A DNA stretch of 64,000 nucleotides from Erwinia tasmaniensis Et1/99. Its GTDB lineage: Bacteria > Pseudomonadota > Gammaproteobacteria > Enterobacterales > Enterobacteriaceae. Each line of letters begins with the position of its first letter. The first letter of the stretch is position 1. The notes beneath the pieces are model-generated. The model worked only from the letters and a program-made list of their open reading frames with translations. It did not search any database and was not told the DNA's origin. The stretch covers positions 3,224,001 to 3,288,000 of the forward strand of contig NC_010694.1 of NCBI RefSeq assembly GCF_000026185.1, given 5' to 3'. The position numbers and the translations under genes are program-made. Below, piece after piece: positions 55,274 to 64,000 of this stretch.

Positions 55274-57009
55274 AGTTCAGGCCCCAAACCAATGTAGAAC
55301 TGAATATCACGCTTATCTTCATCGCCAATCGCACGGGCAATATCGAGTTTGATCGGCCCCACCGGCGACTGCCAGCGCACGCCAACACCGGCACCGGTCT
55401 TCACGTTGCTCTGTTTGATATCGTTGACCGCCTCACCCGAGTCAATAAACACCGCGCTCCACCATTTCCCCGTGACGTTGTACTGATATTCAAGCGAGCC
55501 GGTCGCCAGCTTCGAGGCCCCTGTTAGCTTGCCGTCATCATCACGCGGAGAAATCCCTTTATATTTGTAGCCACGAATGCTGCGGTCACCCCCGGCAAAG
55601 AAGCGCAGATCCGGCGGTACTTTCTGGAAATCATTGGTTTCAATCCAGCCAAGGTTAGCGCGCGCTACGAAGCGATGCTTTTCTGCCAACGTACGTATCC
55701 ACACGTTCTGCGCCTGGATAACCGCGAAGTCGATATCCGACCCCCAGGTGGTATCAGACACATCGAGAGAATAGCGCTGCGAATCGCCCCAGGTGGGCAT
55801 CAGCCCGCCGCGTGAGCGGGTGCGGTTAATGCTCACACCAGGGTAAAGCAGCATGGTGGTATTGGTGACGTTGCCCTGGGTAAAGTGATCCAGGCTCCAG
55901 CGCAGGTTAATCGCACGCTGCCAGCCACTGGAACTGTCCCAGTAACGCGATGCGGCAAGAGTAGAGGAGTCGGCCTTGGTATCGTTAAGGTCGGTTCTTT
56001 TTAGGCCCCCCTGTAACAGATAATACTGCTCAAGCGGGCTTTTAAGGAGCGGCACCTTGTAACTGAAATCGAGCTGCTGTTCCGGCGCAGAAATGTTCGC
56101 GCTGGTGCTGAAACTGTGCCCGCGATCGTTGACCCAGGGCTTTTTCCACGTGGCTTTGACGCGCGGGCCGACGTCCGTCGAGTAACCGACGCCGGTTTCT
56201 ATGGTGTTCTCGGTGCGCGGTGAGACAAAGCCGTGCAGCGGCAGCATTTTGCTGGCGCGTCCTTTATCAAACTCCGGTACGACCACGACGGAATTGAACC
56301 AGCCGGTCGCCGACAGACGGCGATTCAGTTCAGCCAGGTCGCGCGAACTGTAGTCATCGCCTTTTTTGAAAGGCACCAGGTTTTCCAGATACTCGTCGCG
56401 GATTTGTGAACCAGAAAAACTGACGTCACCGAAGCGATAACGCTGGCCGCTGTCGTAGTCGATATCCCAGAATGCTTCACGCCGCTCGACGGAAACCCCA
56501 AGCTGGCTTTGACGATAATCGGCGTCGAAATAGCCTTTACGCAGCGCCATATTGCTTAACGAGCTTTTAAATTTTTCGTAGTCGCTGTGATTGAGTACGG
56601 TTCCCAGTTTAGGTTTGCCGTCGTTGACCAGCCGGCGGTAATCCTCATCGGTACGCGCTCCGCCGCGCAGGATCACGGTTTCTCCGGCTATTTTGACCGG
56701 CTCACCCGGAGAGACTTTCGCCAGCAGCAGCGGACGTTTGCCGCCGGCGGGGGGCGGAAGCAAATCGAAATCAATCTTAGGTTCGTAATAACCCAGTGCC
56801 TTCAGCCCCTCTTTCACCGCCTCGCTAACACGTGAACGGAAGCGACCATCGGCAGACACTTCATCACCGGTAATCGTGGACAAACGCGCCCTGACATTTT
56901 TTTCCAGATCGCCGGACAGGCCTGTGACCTGCAGACGGACGTTCGCCGCCTGCGCTACAGGGGCGGCGATCAGTAGACAAGACATGCAATACACATGGAT
57001 TCGTGGCAC
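55270..57009 (-). CDS. tamA: Translocation and assembly module subunit TamA
   Basis: 579 residues (E. coli 577), Omp85 superfamily: signal peptide ending near VAQA, three POTRA domains (about 22-260) and a 16-strand barrel with the [13 protein letters not shown] loop-6 motif near 480. The GTG at 57009 (MPRIHVYC...) is preferred because GGGAG lies 5 bases upstream; the ATG at 57021 would place that same site inside the gene. It forms the outer-membrane part of the TAM complex. Confidence 0.95.
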   Translation of the reverse strand: MPRIHVYCMSCLLIAAPVAQAANVRLQVTGLSGDLEKNVRARLSTITGDEVSADGRFRSRVSEAVKEGLKALGYYEPKIDFDLLPPPAGGKRPLLLAKVSPGEPVKIAGETVILRGGARTDEDYRRLVNDGKPKLGTVLNHSDYEKFKSSLSNMALRKGYFDADYRQSQLGVSVERREAFWDIDYDSGQRYRFGDVSFSGSQIRDEYLENLVPFKKGDDYSSRDLAELNRRLSATGWFNSVVVVPEFDKGRASKMLPLHGFVSPRTENTIETGVGYSTDVGPRVKATWKKPWVNDRGHSFSTSANISAPEQQLDFSYKVPLLKSPLEQYYLLQGGLKRTDLNDTKADSSTLAASRYWDSSSGWQRAINLRWSLDHFTQGNVTNTTMLLYPGVSINRTRSRGGLMPTWGDSQRYSLDVSDTTWGSDIDFAVIQAQNVWIRTLAEKHRFVARANLGWIETNDFQKVPPDLRFFAGGDRSIRGYKYKGISPRDDDGKLTGASKLATGSLEYQYNVTGKWWSAVFIDSGEAVNDIKQSNVKTGAGVGVRWQSPVGPIKLDIARAIGDEDKRDIQFYIGLGPEL

Positions 57010-57641
57010 GCAGACTCCCATTTATTATTGCCAGCCCTTAATTCCAATAGGCTTAACCTGATAAACAATTTCGCAAACCGACACCATTTGGGCTTTTACC
57101 CATGGGCTCGATACGACCAGCCGACTGTCGCTGCGCATAGCAAAAAATTTGCTGTTATTGTGTGCAAAGTCACGGCACGTTACAACACTGGATTGCAATC
57201 ACGCGTGATAAACGCCAAATCAGCGCATAGTTGCTCAACGTGAGGTTCATACCGCCACAGCACACGCGCCAAAAGAAAGAAAGCGATAGCGCAGTGTATC
57301 GCGCTATCAGCTTCACACAAGTTTCAATCCGGTTAAGCCGTGGAAAACGGCTGAATATCACTCTGTTCACTGCCGCAATTGTAAGCGCTCGTCGCCGCAG
57401 CTATAATCTTCGCACGGTCTGCTACGCGACCTGATAACCCTTCTGCCCGGCCATGCGCCGTATCGCAGACATTTTTGGCACGGATAGCCCTGAATCGCTG
57501 AACTTCCTGATGTGACATGCGCAGGCTCCGGATCCTGCGCGCTGCCCAGGCCAAAAATGACAAGTGATTAACCCGGCCCCCTCTGGCTGAGCGATTGGCG
57601 TTCTGATTGCCGCAGAGTACGAGCCATCATATGGATGTTTT
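57010..57641. other. Intergenic region where msrA is normally found, no gene seen
   Basis: In E. coli msrA (peptide methionine sulfoxide reductase A) lies here, divergent from tamA and before ytfL. No frame with an MsrA motif is visible, and small frames at 57170-57370 and 57333-57563 look random. The gene has been lost from, or never present at, this locus. Confidence 0.55.
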
Positions 57642-58970
57642 ATGTTAGACAGTTTTCTTGTCATTGTACTGCTGATTGCGGTTAGCTCATTTTTCTCTCT
57701 TTCAGAGATCTCACTGGCGGCCGCTCGTAAAATTAAACTCAAGCTGCTGGCCGATGAGGGCAATATCAATGCCCAGCGCGTGCTGAAAATGCAGGAAACT
57801 CCCGGCATGTTCTTCACCGTGGTGCAGATTGGCCTGAACGCGGTGGCGATTCTTGGCGGTATCGTTGGCGATGCCGCATTCTCTCCCGCGTTCAAATCGC
57901 TGTTTGAACGCTTTTTTGATGCTGAAATGGCAGAACGCCTGAGCTTTATTTGTTCGTTCACCCTGGTTACCAGCCTGTTTATCCTGTTCGCCGACCTGTT
58001 TCCCAAGCGCCTTGGCATGATCGCGCCTGAAAGCGTGGCGTTGAAGATCATCAACCCGATGCGTTTTTGCCTGTTTATCTTCCGCCCGCTGGTGTGGTTT
58101 TTTAACGGCGGAGCCAATATTATTTTCCGCTTATTTAAAATCCCGCTGGTGCGTAAAGACGATATCACCTCTGACGATATCTATGCGGTGGTGGAGGCGG
58201 GCGCACTGGCCGGCGTGCTGCGTAAGCAGGAGCATGAACTGATTGAAAACGTATTCGAGCTGGAATCGCGCACCGTGCCCTCCTCGATGACCTCACGCGA
58301 GAACGTGGTGTGGTTTGACCTGCACGAGGATGAAACCAGCCTTAAAGAGAAGATTGCGCGCCATCCACATTCAAAATTTCTCGTCTGTAATCAAGATATT
58401 GACCACATCGTCGGCTACGTAGATTCAAAAGAGCTGCTGCTGCGTGTACTGGGCAACCAGAGTATGGCGCTGAACAGCGGCGTGCAGATCCGCTCAGCGC
58501 TTATCGTGCCTGATACCCTTACGTTGTCTGAAGCCCTGGAGAGTTTTAAAACCGCCGGAGAAGATTTTGCCGTCATCATGAATGAATACGCGCTGGTGGT
58601 GGGTATTATCACGCTCAACGATGTGATGACCACGCTGATGGGCGATCTGGTGGGCCAGGGGCTGGAAGAGCAGATTGTCGCGCGTGATGAGAACTCATGG
58701 CTGGTCGAAGGCGGCACGCCGATCGAGGACGTGATGCGTGTGCTGCATATCGACGAGTTTCCGCAGTCGGGTAACTACGAGACCATTGGCGGCTTTATGA
58801 TGTTTATGCTGCGTAAAATCCCGAAACGAACCGACTTTGTCAAACTGCACGGCTATAAGTTCGAAGTGGTGGATATCGACAGCTACCGCATCGATCAGCT
58901 GCTGGTGACGCGTATTGATGCGCGCCCGCTGCCAGCGATATTGCCGAAGGATGTTGAAGAGAACGCATAA
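57642..58970 (+). CDS. ytfL: UPF0053/CNNM-type CBS-domain membrane protein YtfL
   Basis: 442 residues (E. coli 447). N-terminal DUF21 membrane domain with about four segments (1-195), two CBS domains (about 210-330), and a C-terminal transporter-associated CorC_HlyC domain. The family is linked to metal-ion and polyamine transport. In E. coli YtfL (PaeA) exports cadaverine and putrescine. It is convergent with ytfK. Confidence 0.94.
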   Translation: MLDSFLVIVLLIAVSSFFSLSEISLAAARKIKLKLLADEGNINAQRVLKMQETPGMFFTVVQIGLNAVAILGGIVGDAAFSPAFKSLFERFFDAEMAERLSFICSFTLVTSLFILFADLFPKRLGMIAPESVALKIINPMRFCLFIFRPLVWFFNGGANIIFRLFKIPLVRKDDITSDDIYAVVEAGALAGVLRKQEHELIENVFELESRTVPSSMTSRENVVWFDLHEDETSLKEKIARHPHSKFLVCNQDIDHIVGYVDSKELLLRVLGNQSMALNSGVQIRSALIVPDTLTLSEALESFKTAGEDFAVIMNEYALVVGIITLNDVMTTLMGDLVGQGLEEQIVARDENSWLVEGGTPIEDVMRVLHIDEFPQSGNYETIGGFMMFMLRKIPKRTDFVKLHGYKFEVVDIDSYRIDQLLVTRIDARPLPAILPKDVEENA

Positions 58971-58988
58971 CGGTAGCGGCACACAGTG

Positions 58989-59011
58989 AAAAGGCGCAGA
59001 TTGCGCCTTTT
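58989..59011. terminator. Bidirectional terminator between ytfL and ytfK
   Basis: AAAAGGCGCA (58989-58998) pairs with TGCGCCTTTT (59002-59011) over a 3-base loop, with T-runs outward on both strands. Confidence 0.85.
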
Positions 59012-59017
59012 TGCTTT

Positions 59018-59224
59018 TTAGTTGAATTCTGTCTGCAGTCGCAGAACCTGCCGGTTAACTTCTGACATCACGCTGTAGTGTTGTTTGTCTTTGATGCGTG
59101 GGATCAGAATCTTACCTTTATCAAATTCAAATGCGCCAACGTCTTTGATGTAGAACCTTCCCCGAAACAACGTCTTAACGTATTTAGCGACCTGTAACGG
59201 ATTATATCGCTGGAAGATTTTCAT
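59018..59224 (-). CDS. ytfK: Small DUF1107 protein YtfK
   Basis: 68 residues, the DUF1107 family: [19 protein letters not shown] and [21 protein letters not shown] body. In E. coli YtfK stimulates SpoT to make (p)ppGpp during phosphate or fatty-acid starvation. Convergent with ytfL, as in E. coli. Ribosome site AGGAGT lies 6-8 bases before the ATG. Confidence 0.95.
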   Translation of the reverse strand: MKIFQRYNPLQVAKYVKTLFRGRFYIKDVGAFEFDKGKILIPRIKDKQHYSVMSEVNRQVLRLQTEFN

Positions 59225-59664
59225 TATCTTGCTACTCCTGAAATATTAACTACGTCTCGTCGTTGCCAAAAGCGGTACGAGTTGATGAAACGCAAAGTAC
59301 AAAGACTATAGAACATGATCCGCTTCCAGTGTTCTTAAAACTGACTTTTTTAAGCGTTTTTACACATCAATACAGAAGACTCTGTTAGCTGACCTGTATT
59401 TAGCAGTATAAACCTTCAATACATAAGGATTTGTGCACCCTGGTGCAAAACTGTCATAGCGATATGACAGGCAGCATGATGAAGACGTATTATTTCAGTA
59501 GTATGACGACCAGATTGATCGGCACGCCCTCTGCCGGAACGCGCTGCATCGCCATGCGCTGCAGCCTGTTCAATACAGCTGCTCCTCTTATTTTTACAGC
59601 AGCACGTCTTTTTAGTTGCGCCCCACGGCAGATCCAGCCCGCTGCTGTGATCGCCCCGCAAAGG
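59225..59664. other. Intergenic region between ytfK and the toxin gene
   Basis: About 440 bp with no supported gene. Frames at 59416-59661 (minus) and 59431-59787 (plus) overlap each other and the toxin end, and show no family features. It holds the ytfK promoter and the 3' end region of the toxin transcript. Confidence 0.5.
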
Positions 59665-62600
59665 CTAACGTTGTGGCAACGACGCGAAAACGTCAGCCTG
59701 CCCGTTGGGCCCAGTCACCAAATCGGTAAGTCTGGAGGTAAACTCCTCTCTGGATACGGGGTTTTGCGCCAAATCAATTTCAAATAACCTCGACTCAACA
59801 TCGTGCCTTATTCCCGTTATTTCAAATTCGATGTTTGGCAGAAAAATGAACTCGGACTCACCATCCCTCATCACGTCATCCATCTGTGCACCGCAATAGG
59901 GCGAAATCTTCTTTATATTATAAATAACGTTCACTTTATCCGCCGGGAGTGTAGAGATATCTGACGCTAAAAATGATTCAGCGACATCCATCTCTGCGGT
60001 TGTACTAAAGAAAGCACGTGTCGAGTAGTCATCCCCTACCCGAAAAGCGCTTATTTCCGTTAAGTCTCTGACCTCGCCTCTGTAAAAGGGCAGCATATCT
60101 TCTATTTCGGCAAATTTTTCTGGAATGCCGGCCTGATTGTCGGATATGTATCTGATACTTAGCTCAAGTTGTTCAGCCCTGGATTTAACAGCAGCATCAG
60201 CCGGGGGATGTAACAATCCCTGATTGATATGCACATAGCCTTCTTTGCCGTAGTCATAAGCTGAAAATATTTCGGAAAAATGATAAGAGTCAAATAATTC
60301 TTTTTCATTGTAGGAGCTTATTAATTCATCCAGGTCACCTTCCGGACCAGCAGCTGAAGAAGAAATAGTATTTTCATCAAAAGTCTCCCTCAAGCGTCTT
60401 AAAGCATCTTCCCTACTTTCAATCTTTGTTGAAACAGGATAATAAGCCGGCTCACAATTATGTAATAAATGATCCAGGTGGTGACTTTCGATAATAGAAT
60501 TAACGCAAGGTGCACGCTTTGTCCTGAATGATAACTCACAGCTTTTCAGCAATCTCTTATCAGACTTGCTGAATATGAGTTTTCGGCGACCGGGCATAAA
60601 GAATTTATCATTAATATACTGTAAAGGTTGATAAACATCTCCATATTTTAGCATAAAAATAGAATCAGTTAACTTCTCCACCGCCACAAAATTATTCTTC
60701 ACTTTAATATATAAATCACCGTTAACATCGACCCGCAATCCCATATTGTCGGGTGCAGAAAGCTGGTTTACCTCCACATCCTTCGCGTGCATATCCTGTG
60801 TGACCTGCTTTTCAAAATCCTCGGAGACATGAACAGACGTTTCTTGCTCAAATAACCAGCGGCTCCCGTCCCATTCGACCGGAGAGCCTATGTTATCAGG
60901 ATTTTTTACATCGAAAGCTTCATATAATACTCCCTGACCTCGATGAGGCGTATTTCTTACCGGAACCAGCTCCCCATTCATTTCAACGAATCTTCCCCAC
61001 GAGTAGTGTCCGGCGTCACCCTTTTTTTCCTGGTGGTATATTTTACCCCCTCCATACAAACCCTGATTATTATTACCTCTGGGGATATAATAGAACCCCG
61101 TCATCTGTTCATGTTTTATCAGTAAAATAATTTCATTTTGACTCTCACTAAATACAGGGATGTTGTTTTTTTTACCTAAATGCCATCTTCTGGATAAAGG
61201 TTCCATATAGACATGGGCATATTCTTTAATACCGTCTTTTTGCACTATAACATCGTATTTTCCCATACCATTCTGATTGATCTCATAGTAGTCACCCTCA
61301 AGATTTACCAGCTTCTTGCCATAACGAACCTGAACATTAAGTCCGGTTGAATCAAAATCATCCGCATAACGCCATGAAAGCGTCTTCTCGTCGACAATAA
61401 CTTTCCTCTCCAGTACTTCTGGGTTTACGGCATGTGGATAGTAGGTAACGAACTCACCAGGCTTGTCGCTAGGTTTAAGATGAATAATCTCGCCCGCATC
61501 ATTTATCTTTCCCTTTCCTTGCCTTAACTCTATAAGTATTTCCTCTCTAATACCATTCAGAGGATTACTGGAATAAAATGCCGCGCGCTTCTGGTCTGGC
61601 AAAGCATTATGTAATTCGACAGGCTTTGCAATTACAGCCCCACCACGTCGGGAAAATATCAGGCCATCAGGAATTAGCGAAGTGCCCAGCCCTGCAATGA
61701 TCAACCGACTGGCCCTTTCAGCGCACTCTTCATCCATTTCTCTTTTGTAATACTCCCTGCGTAGTGCGTTAGCTATTAGGTCTCCTATGATTGATTTAAG
61801 CCCAATGGTGAAAATATTGGCAATAATGTTCAGCCCGTCCGCAGCCCCACGTAATTCAGGTGAGGGGTGACCATCAACCCCATCATAAATTATTCGGAAC
61901 GGATTTTCGGCACGCTGCGCCCATAATAAAAACACTTTCCCTGTATTCTCCCCCCTGTCATTCAGTACCTCTTTTTCAACCACACAGTGTTCTTTTATAT
62001 GTTCTTCAATAAAACGCTCTCTGTCGCGCTCCGCCATCCTTCTGATACGGCTAGAGTTTCTGTATTTATCTTCTACATCAGCGATGACTATCGGTTCCCC
62101 GGCAGCTTCTGACTGTAGTCGAATTTTATATTCATCACCGTCTTCTTCGCTCAGCTGTCCACCTGCGACGAAATAATCTACCAGAGAGGAAATCAGCTCT
62201 TTCTTTTTCTGCTCGTCTGTAATGATATAGTTCTCATTATCATTTTTCAGGATGGCTCCGCCCTCTTCCCGGGGCAATTGCGTGGCAACAGCCCCGGATA
62301 TCAGTGATGGAGAATGATAGGCTGTGGCTGGATAATAATTTCCACCCGCGATTATTCCACCCTCTGGGGAAATAGTGGGTGCGTAATTTTGGCCAGCAGG
62401 GAACCTATTATTGCCAATGGCTGAGGATAACTGCTCATCGGATGAAAATGCTGCGACTTTCGATACTTGAATCAAAAGCATTAACTGAAAGACCGTAGAG
62501 AGTGGGCACCTGCGCATGGTTTTTATCTGCCCTGATTGCCTGTTTAGTTTTTCAGGGATGGTTTCTAGCTGCGATAAAAAGTGGAGTATTTCATTCGGGG

Positions 62601-62715
62601 GGGGGGGTGGTTTTTTTGAGCATGTGGCAGATGAAACATGAGTGCTGTTTTTATCATATCTCTTATTTTTATGATTACCGATTACAGCTCGGTGCTGCGA
62701 AAGGTGTATGGGCAC
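59665..62715 (-). CDS. Probable secreted mono-ADP-ribosyltransferase toxin with disulfide-loop nick site
   Basis: 1016 residues from the GTG at 62715 (AAGGGGA 6 bases upstream), or 950 from the ATG at 62517. From the second start a typical Sec signal is seen (residues 67-88: basic MRRC, hydrophobic core, VAA-F end). A hydrophobic helix region lies near 300-325. Cys726 and Cys737 flank RTKR (731-734), the layout of a protease-nicked disulfide loop in AB toxins. The C-terminal third carries R-S-E ADP-ribosyltransferase motifs: Arg879 in YRG, Ser904-Thr-Thr, and Glu953-Ser-Glu955 (ExE, arginine-specific type). It should transfer ADP-ribose from NAD to a host protein. No secretion or immunity gene lies beside it. 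The gene looks AT-rich against its neighbours. Confidence 0.8.
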   Translation of the reverse strand: MPIHLSQHRAVIGNHKNKRYDKNSTHVSSATCSKKPPPPPNEILHFLSQLETIPEKLNRQSGQIKTMRRCPLSTVFQLMLLIQVSKVAAFSSDEQLSSAIGNNRFPAGQNYAPTISPEGGIIAGGNYYPATAYHSPSLISGAVATQLPREEGGAILKNDNENYIITDEQKKKELISSLVDYFVAGGQLSEEDGDEYKIRLQSEAAGEPIVIADVEDKYRNSSRIRRMAERDRERFIEEHIKEHCVVEKEVLNDRGENTGKVFLLWAQRAENPFRIIYDGVDGHPSPELRGAADGLNIIANIFTIGLKSIIGDLIANALRREYYKREMDEECAERASRLIIAGLGTSLIPDGLIFSRRGGAVIAKPVELHNALPDQKRAAFYSSNPLNGIREEILIELRQGKGKINDAGEIIHLKPSDKPGEFVTYYPHAVNPEVLERKVIVDEKTLSWRYADDFDSTGLNVQVRYGKKLVNLEGDYYEINQNGMGKYDVIVQKDGIKEYAHVYMEPLSRRWHLGKKNNIPVFSESQNEIILLIKHEQMTGFYYIPRGNNNQGLYGGGKIYHQEKKGDAGHYSWGRFVEMNGELVPVRNTPHRGQGVLYEAFDVKNPDNIGSPVEWDGSRWLFEQETSVHVSEDFEKQVTQDMHAKDVEVNQLSAPDNMGLRVDVNGDLYIKVKNNFVAVEKLTDSIFMLKYGDVYQPLQYINDKFFMPGRRKLIFSKSDKRLLKSCELSFRTKRAPCVNSIIESHHLDHLLHNCEPAYYPVSTKIESREDALRRLRETFDENTISSSAAGPEGDLDELISSYNEKELFDSYHFSEIFSAYDYGKEGYVHINQGLLHPPADAAVKSRAEQLELSIRYISDNQAGIPEKFAEIEDMLPFYRGEVRDLTEISAFRVGDDYSTRAFFSTTAEMDVAESFLASDISTLPADKVNVIYNIKKISPYCGAQMDDVMRDGESEFIFLPNIEFEITGIRHDVESRLFEIDLAQNPVSREEFTSRLTDLVTGPNGQADVFASLPQR
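62597..62607. repeat. Homopolymer of 11 G (C11 on coding strand) in the toxin 5' region
   Basis: Eleven consecutive G at 62597-62607; on the coding strand this is C11 encoding part of five prolines (residues 36-40), preceded by A7. It lies between the GTG start at 62715 and the ATG at 62517, so slippage would shift translation from the first but not the second. Confidence 0.95.
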
Positions 62716-63053
62716 AATATTTCCCCTTCAAGTTAGGATAGAAAGAGATATAATATATACCGCTACATATTAATACTTAAAAACGATTGCCCGGGATGAA
62801 AATAAACGTCGGTTCAAAATGTAGAATATGGAATTATTACTAATGAAATTGCCAAGCGTGGTTCCACACTTCCATTAGTTTAATGACAGGATTCATTCAG
62901 CTAAGAATCGTTATAACAGGGGGGAGAGCAGAAAAAACCTTCATATTCTGCCTTGTCTGCGTGCTATATTTCTGCGGTCATCCGTTTATTGGCAACACAG
63001 CATACACATGCTGTGTTGCCCGCGATAATATGGGAATAATGAATTTCCTAAGT
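62716..63053. other. AT-rich region upstream of the toxin gene, with hairpin
   Basis: Upstream DNA of the toxin gene, between it and the end of cysQ. Contains a perfect 13-bp inverted repeat GGCAACACAGCAT / ATGCTGTGTTGCC (62991-63003, 63008-63020) with a 4-base loop, 34 bp after the cysQ stop. It may end cysQ transcription, though it has no T-run. A 69-codon frame at 62883-63092 has no support. Confidence 0.55.
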
Positions 63054-63794
63054 TCAATAAATCGACACACGGAAACCCGGATTCAGAAATGACTCACGTG
63101 GCGCATAGTCAAGAGGCTTTCCCTGCCAGTCATTAACGTGCGCGCCCGCGGCCAGCGCCACCGCATGGCCAGCGCCAGTATCCCAGATATTGGTAGGCCC
63201 AAAGCGCGGATAGAGCTGCGCTTTCCCCTCTGCCACCAGGCAGAACTTTAACGAAGAGCCAATTGCGGTGGTTTGATGATCCCCCAGATGCTTGAGGTAA
63301 TCTTCCAGTTCGCTGTCAGCATGTGAACGGCTGATCACCACCAACGGCGGTCGTGCATCCTGTACGTGAATGCGCATTTTATGACCGTCCTCTTCCTTCC
63401 AGGCTTTACCTTCTGCGGCGTAATACATCACCGACAGCACCGGAGCATAGACCACGCCCAGCACCGGTTTACCCGCTTCGATCAGCGCGATGTTGACCGT
63501 AAATTCCCCATTACGCTTGATAAACTCTTTCGTACCGTCCAGCGGGTCCACCAGCCAGTATTGCTGCCAGTGCTGGCGAATTTCCCAACTCTGTGGATCT
63601 TCTTCCGACAGAACAGGGATTGTCGGGGTTAATGCCTGCAATCCAGAGACAATCACCCCATGCGCCGCGAGGTCTGCGGCAGTCACCGGGGAATCATCGG
63701 ACTTTTGCATCACATCCAGTGGAGTCTGCCCGTCATACACCTGCATAATGGCATTACCTGCCTCATATGCCAGCTGGCAAATTTTTTCTAACAC
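63054..63794 (-). CDS. cysQ: 3'(2'),5'-bisphosphate nucleotidase CysQ
   Basis: 246 residues, same as E. coli. The inositol-monophosphatase signatures are DPLDGTKEF near 83 and WDTGAGHAV near 205. It removes the 3' phosphate from PAP (adenosine 3',5'-bisphosphate) and related compounds in sulfate assimilation. The GTG at 63794 is chosen because AGGAGG lies 5 bases before it; the GTG at 63800 abuts that site. The start [13 protein letters not shown] matches E. coli. Confidence 0.96.
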   Translation of the reverse strand: MLEKICQLAYEAGNAIMQVYDGQTPLDVMQKSDDSPVTAADLAAHGVIVSGLQALTPTIPVLSEEDPQSWEIRQHWQQYWLVDPLDGTKEFIKRNGEFTVNIALIEAGKPVLGVVYAPVLSVMYYAAEGKAWKEEDGHKMRIHVQDARPPLVVISRSHADSELEDYLKHLGDHQTTAIGSSLKFCLVAEGKAQLYPRFGPTNIWDTGAGHAVALAAGAHVNDWQGKPLDYAPRESFLNPGFRVSIY

Positions 63795-64000
63795 GGCCAC
63801 CTCCTGAATATTATGGTGTTTGCATCAGCATAGCGCACCTGTGCTGGCGGAGCACGGGATACCGCTATTTTTCGAATAATCATTAGGTTAACGGAATAAC
63901 GTGAAACATGGGTACGATTTGATGCGAAATTATTCGTGCCTCATCACATTTTGCTGCGACCATGACACAAATTTTCATAATACTCTGCGATGGTTATAAA

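Noticed and set aside
57422-58168. 248-codon minus-strand frame opposite ytfL
   Set aside because: Antisense shadow of a well-recognised gene; no domain, no ribosome site.
59416-59787. Small frames beyond the toxin 3' end as an immunity gene
   Set aside because: They overlap each other and the toxin end, lack ribosome sites and do not look like a protein family.

Overview
The window is chromosomal DNA of a gamma-proteobacterium of the order Enterobacterales, most likely Erwiniaceae (Erwinia or a close relative). The proteins and gene order match the Escherichia coli backbone closely: rlmG-ygjP, alx-sstT, yqjA-mzrA-yqjCDEK-yqjF-yqjG-yhaJ-yhaK, rnpB-rsmI-lpoA-yraN-diaA-dolP, and pmbA-darP-mpl-fbp-ppa-ytfP-tamB-tamA-ytfL-ytfK-cysQ. 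The Erwinia assignment is inferred from gene content and was not checked by any search. I see no tRNA, rRNA, IS element, prophage or CRISPR array.

Layout. (1) 1-0.9 kb: 5' part of rlmG, and ygjP. (2) 1-6.1 kb: accessory operon on the minus strand (class III aminotransferase, Zn alcohol dehydrogenase, HAD phosphatase, MFS exporter) behind a long AT-rich leader. It resembles the transaminase/phosphatase/dehydrogenase set used for azasugars. (3) 6.1-10.7 kb: ClC chloride transporter, a yybP-ykoY Mn2+ riboswitch in front of alx, and sstT. (4) 11.2-17.7 kb: yqj/yha backbone. (5) 17.7-29.8 kb: accessory 3-module NRPS of 3351 residues (C-A-PCP x3, then TE) with its own phosphopantetheinyl transferase. 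(6) 29.9-34.9 kb: RNase P RNA, rsmI, lpoA, yraN, diaA, dolP. (7) 34.9-42.5 kb: minus-strand catabolic operon (PRD/SFCGS protein, DUF4312, a frameshifted DUF4311, DUF4310, amidohydrolase, DgaE-like lyase, DgaF-like aldolase, PTS-type regulator). (8) 42.9-43.6 kb: orphan gene with effector-like N-terminus. (9) 43.7-59.2 kb: backbone from pmbA to ytfK, including a chemoreceptor with a clear FliA promoter; msrA is missing from its usual place. (10) 59.7-62.7 kb: large probable secreted ADP-ribosyltransferase toxin with a C11 homopolymer in its 5' coding part. (11) cysQ and its upstream region to the end.

Most notable: the toxin at 59665-62715 combines a Sec-type signal, a disulfide-loop/dibasic nick site, an R-S-E ADP-ribosyltransferase domain and a possible phase-variation tract. 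Also notable are the NRPS-PPTase island, the azasugar-like operon, and the broken DUF4311 gene, whose frameshift lies in a perfect 15-bp inverted repeat.

How the genes work together. The backbone groups are envelope biogenesis (TamA/TamB, LpoA, DolP, YqjA/MzrA, Mpl), ribosome and RNA functions (RlmG, RsmI, RNase P, DarP) and central metabolism (Fbp, Ppa, CysQ). The accessory blocks point to secondary metabolism, sugar-acid or amino-sugar use, and interaction with a eukaryotic host.
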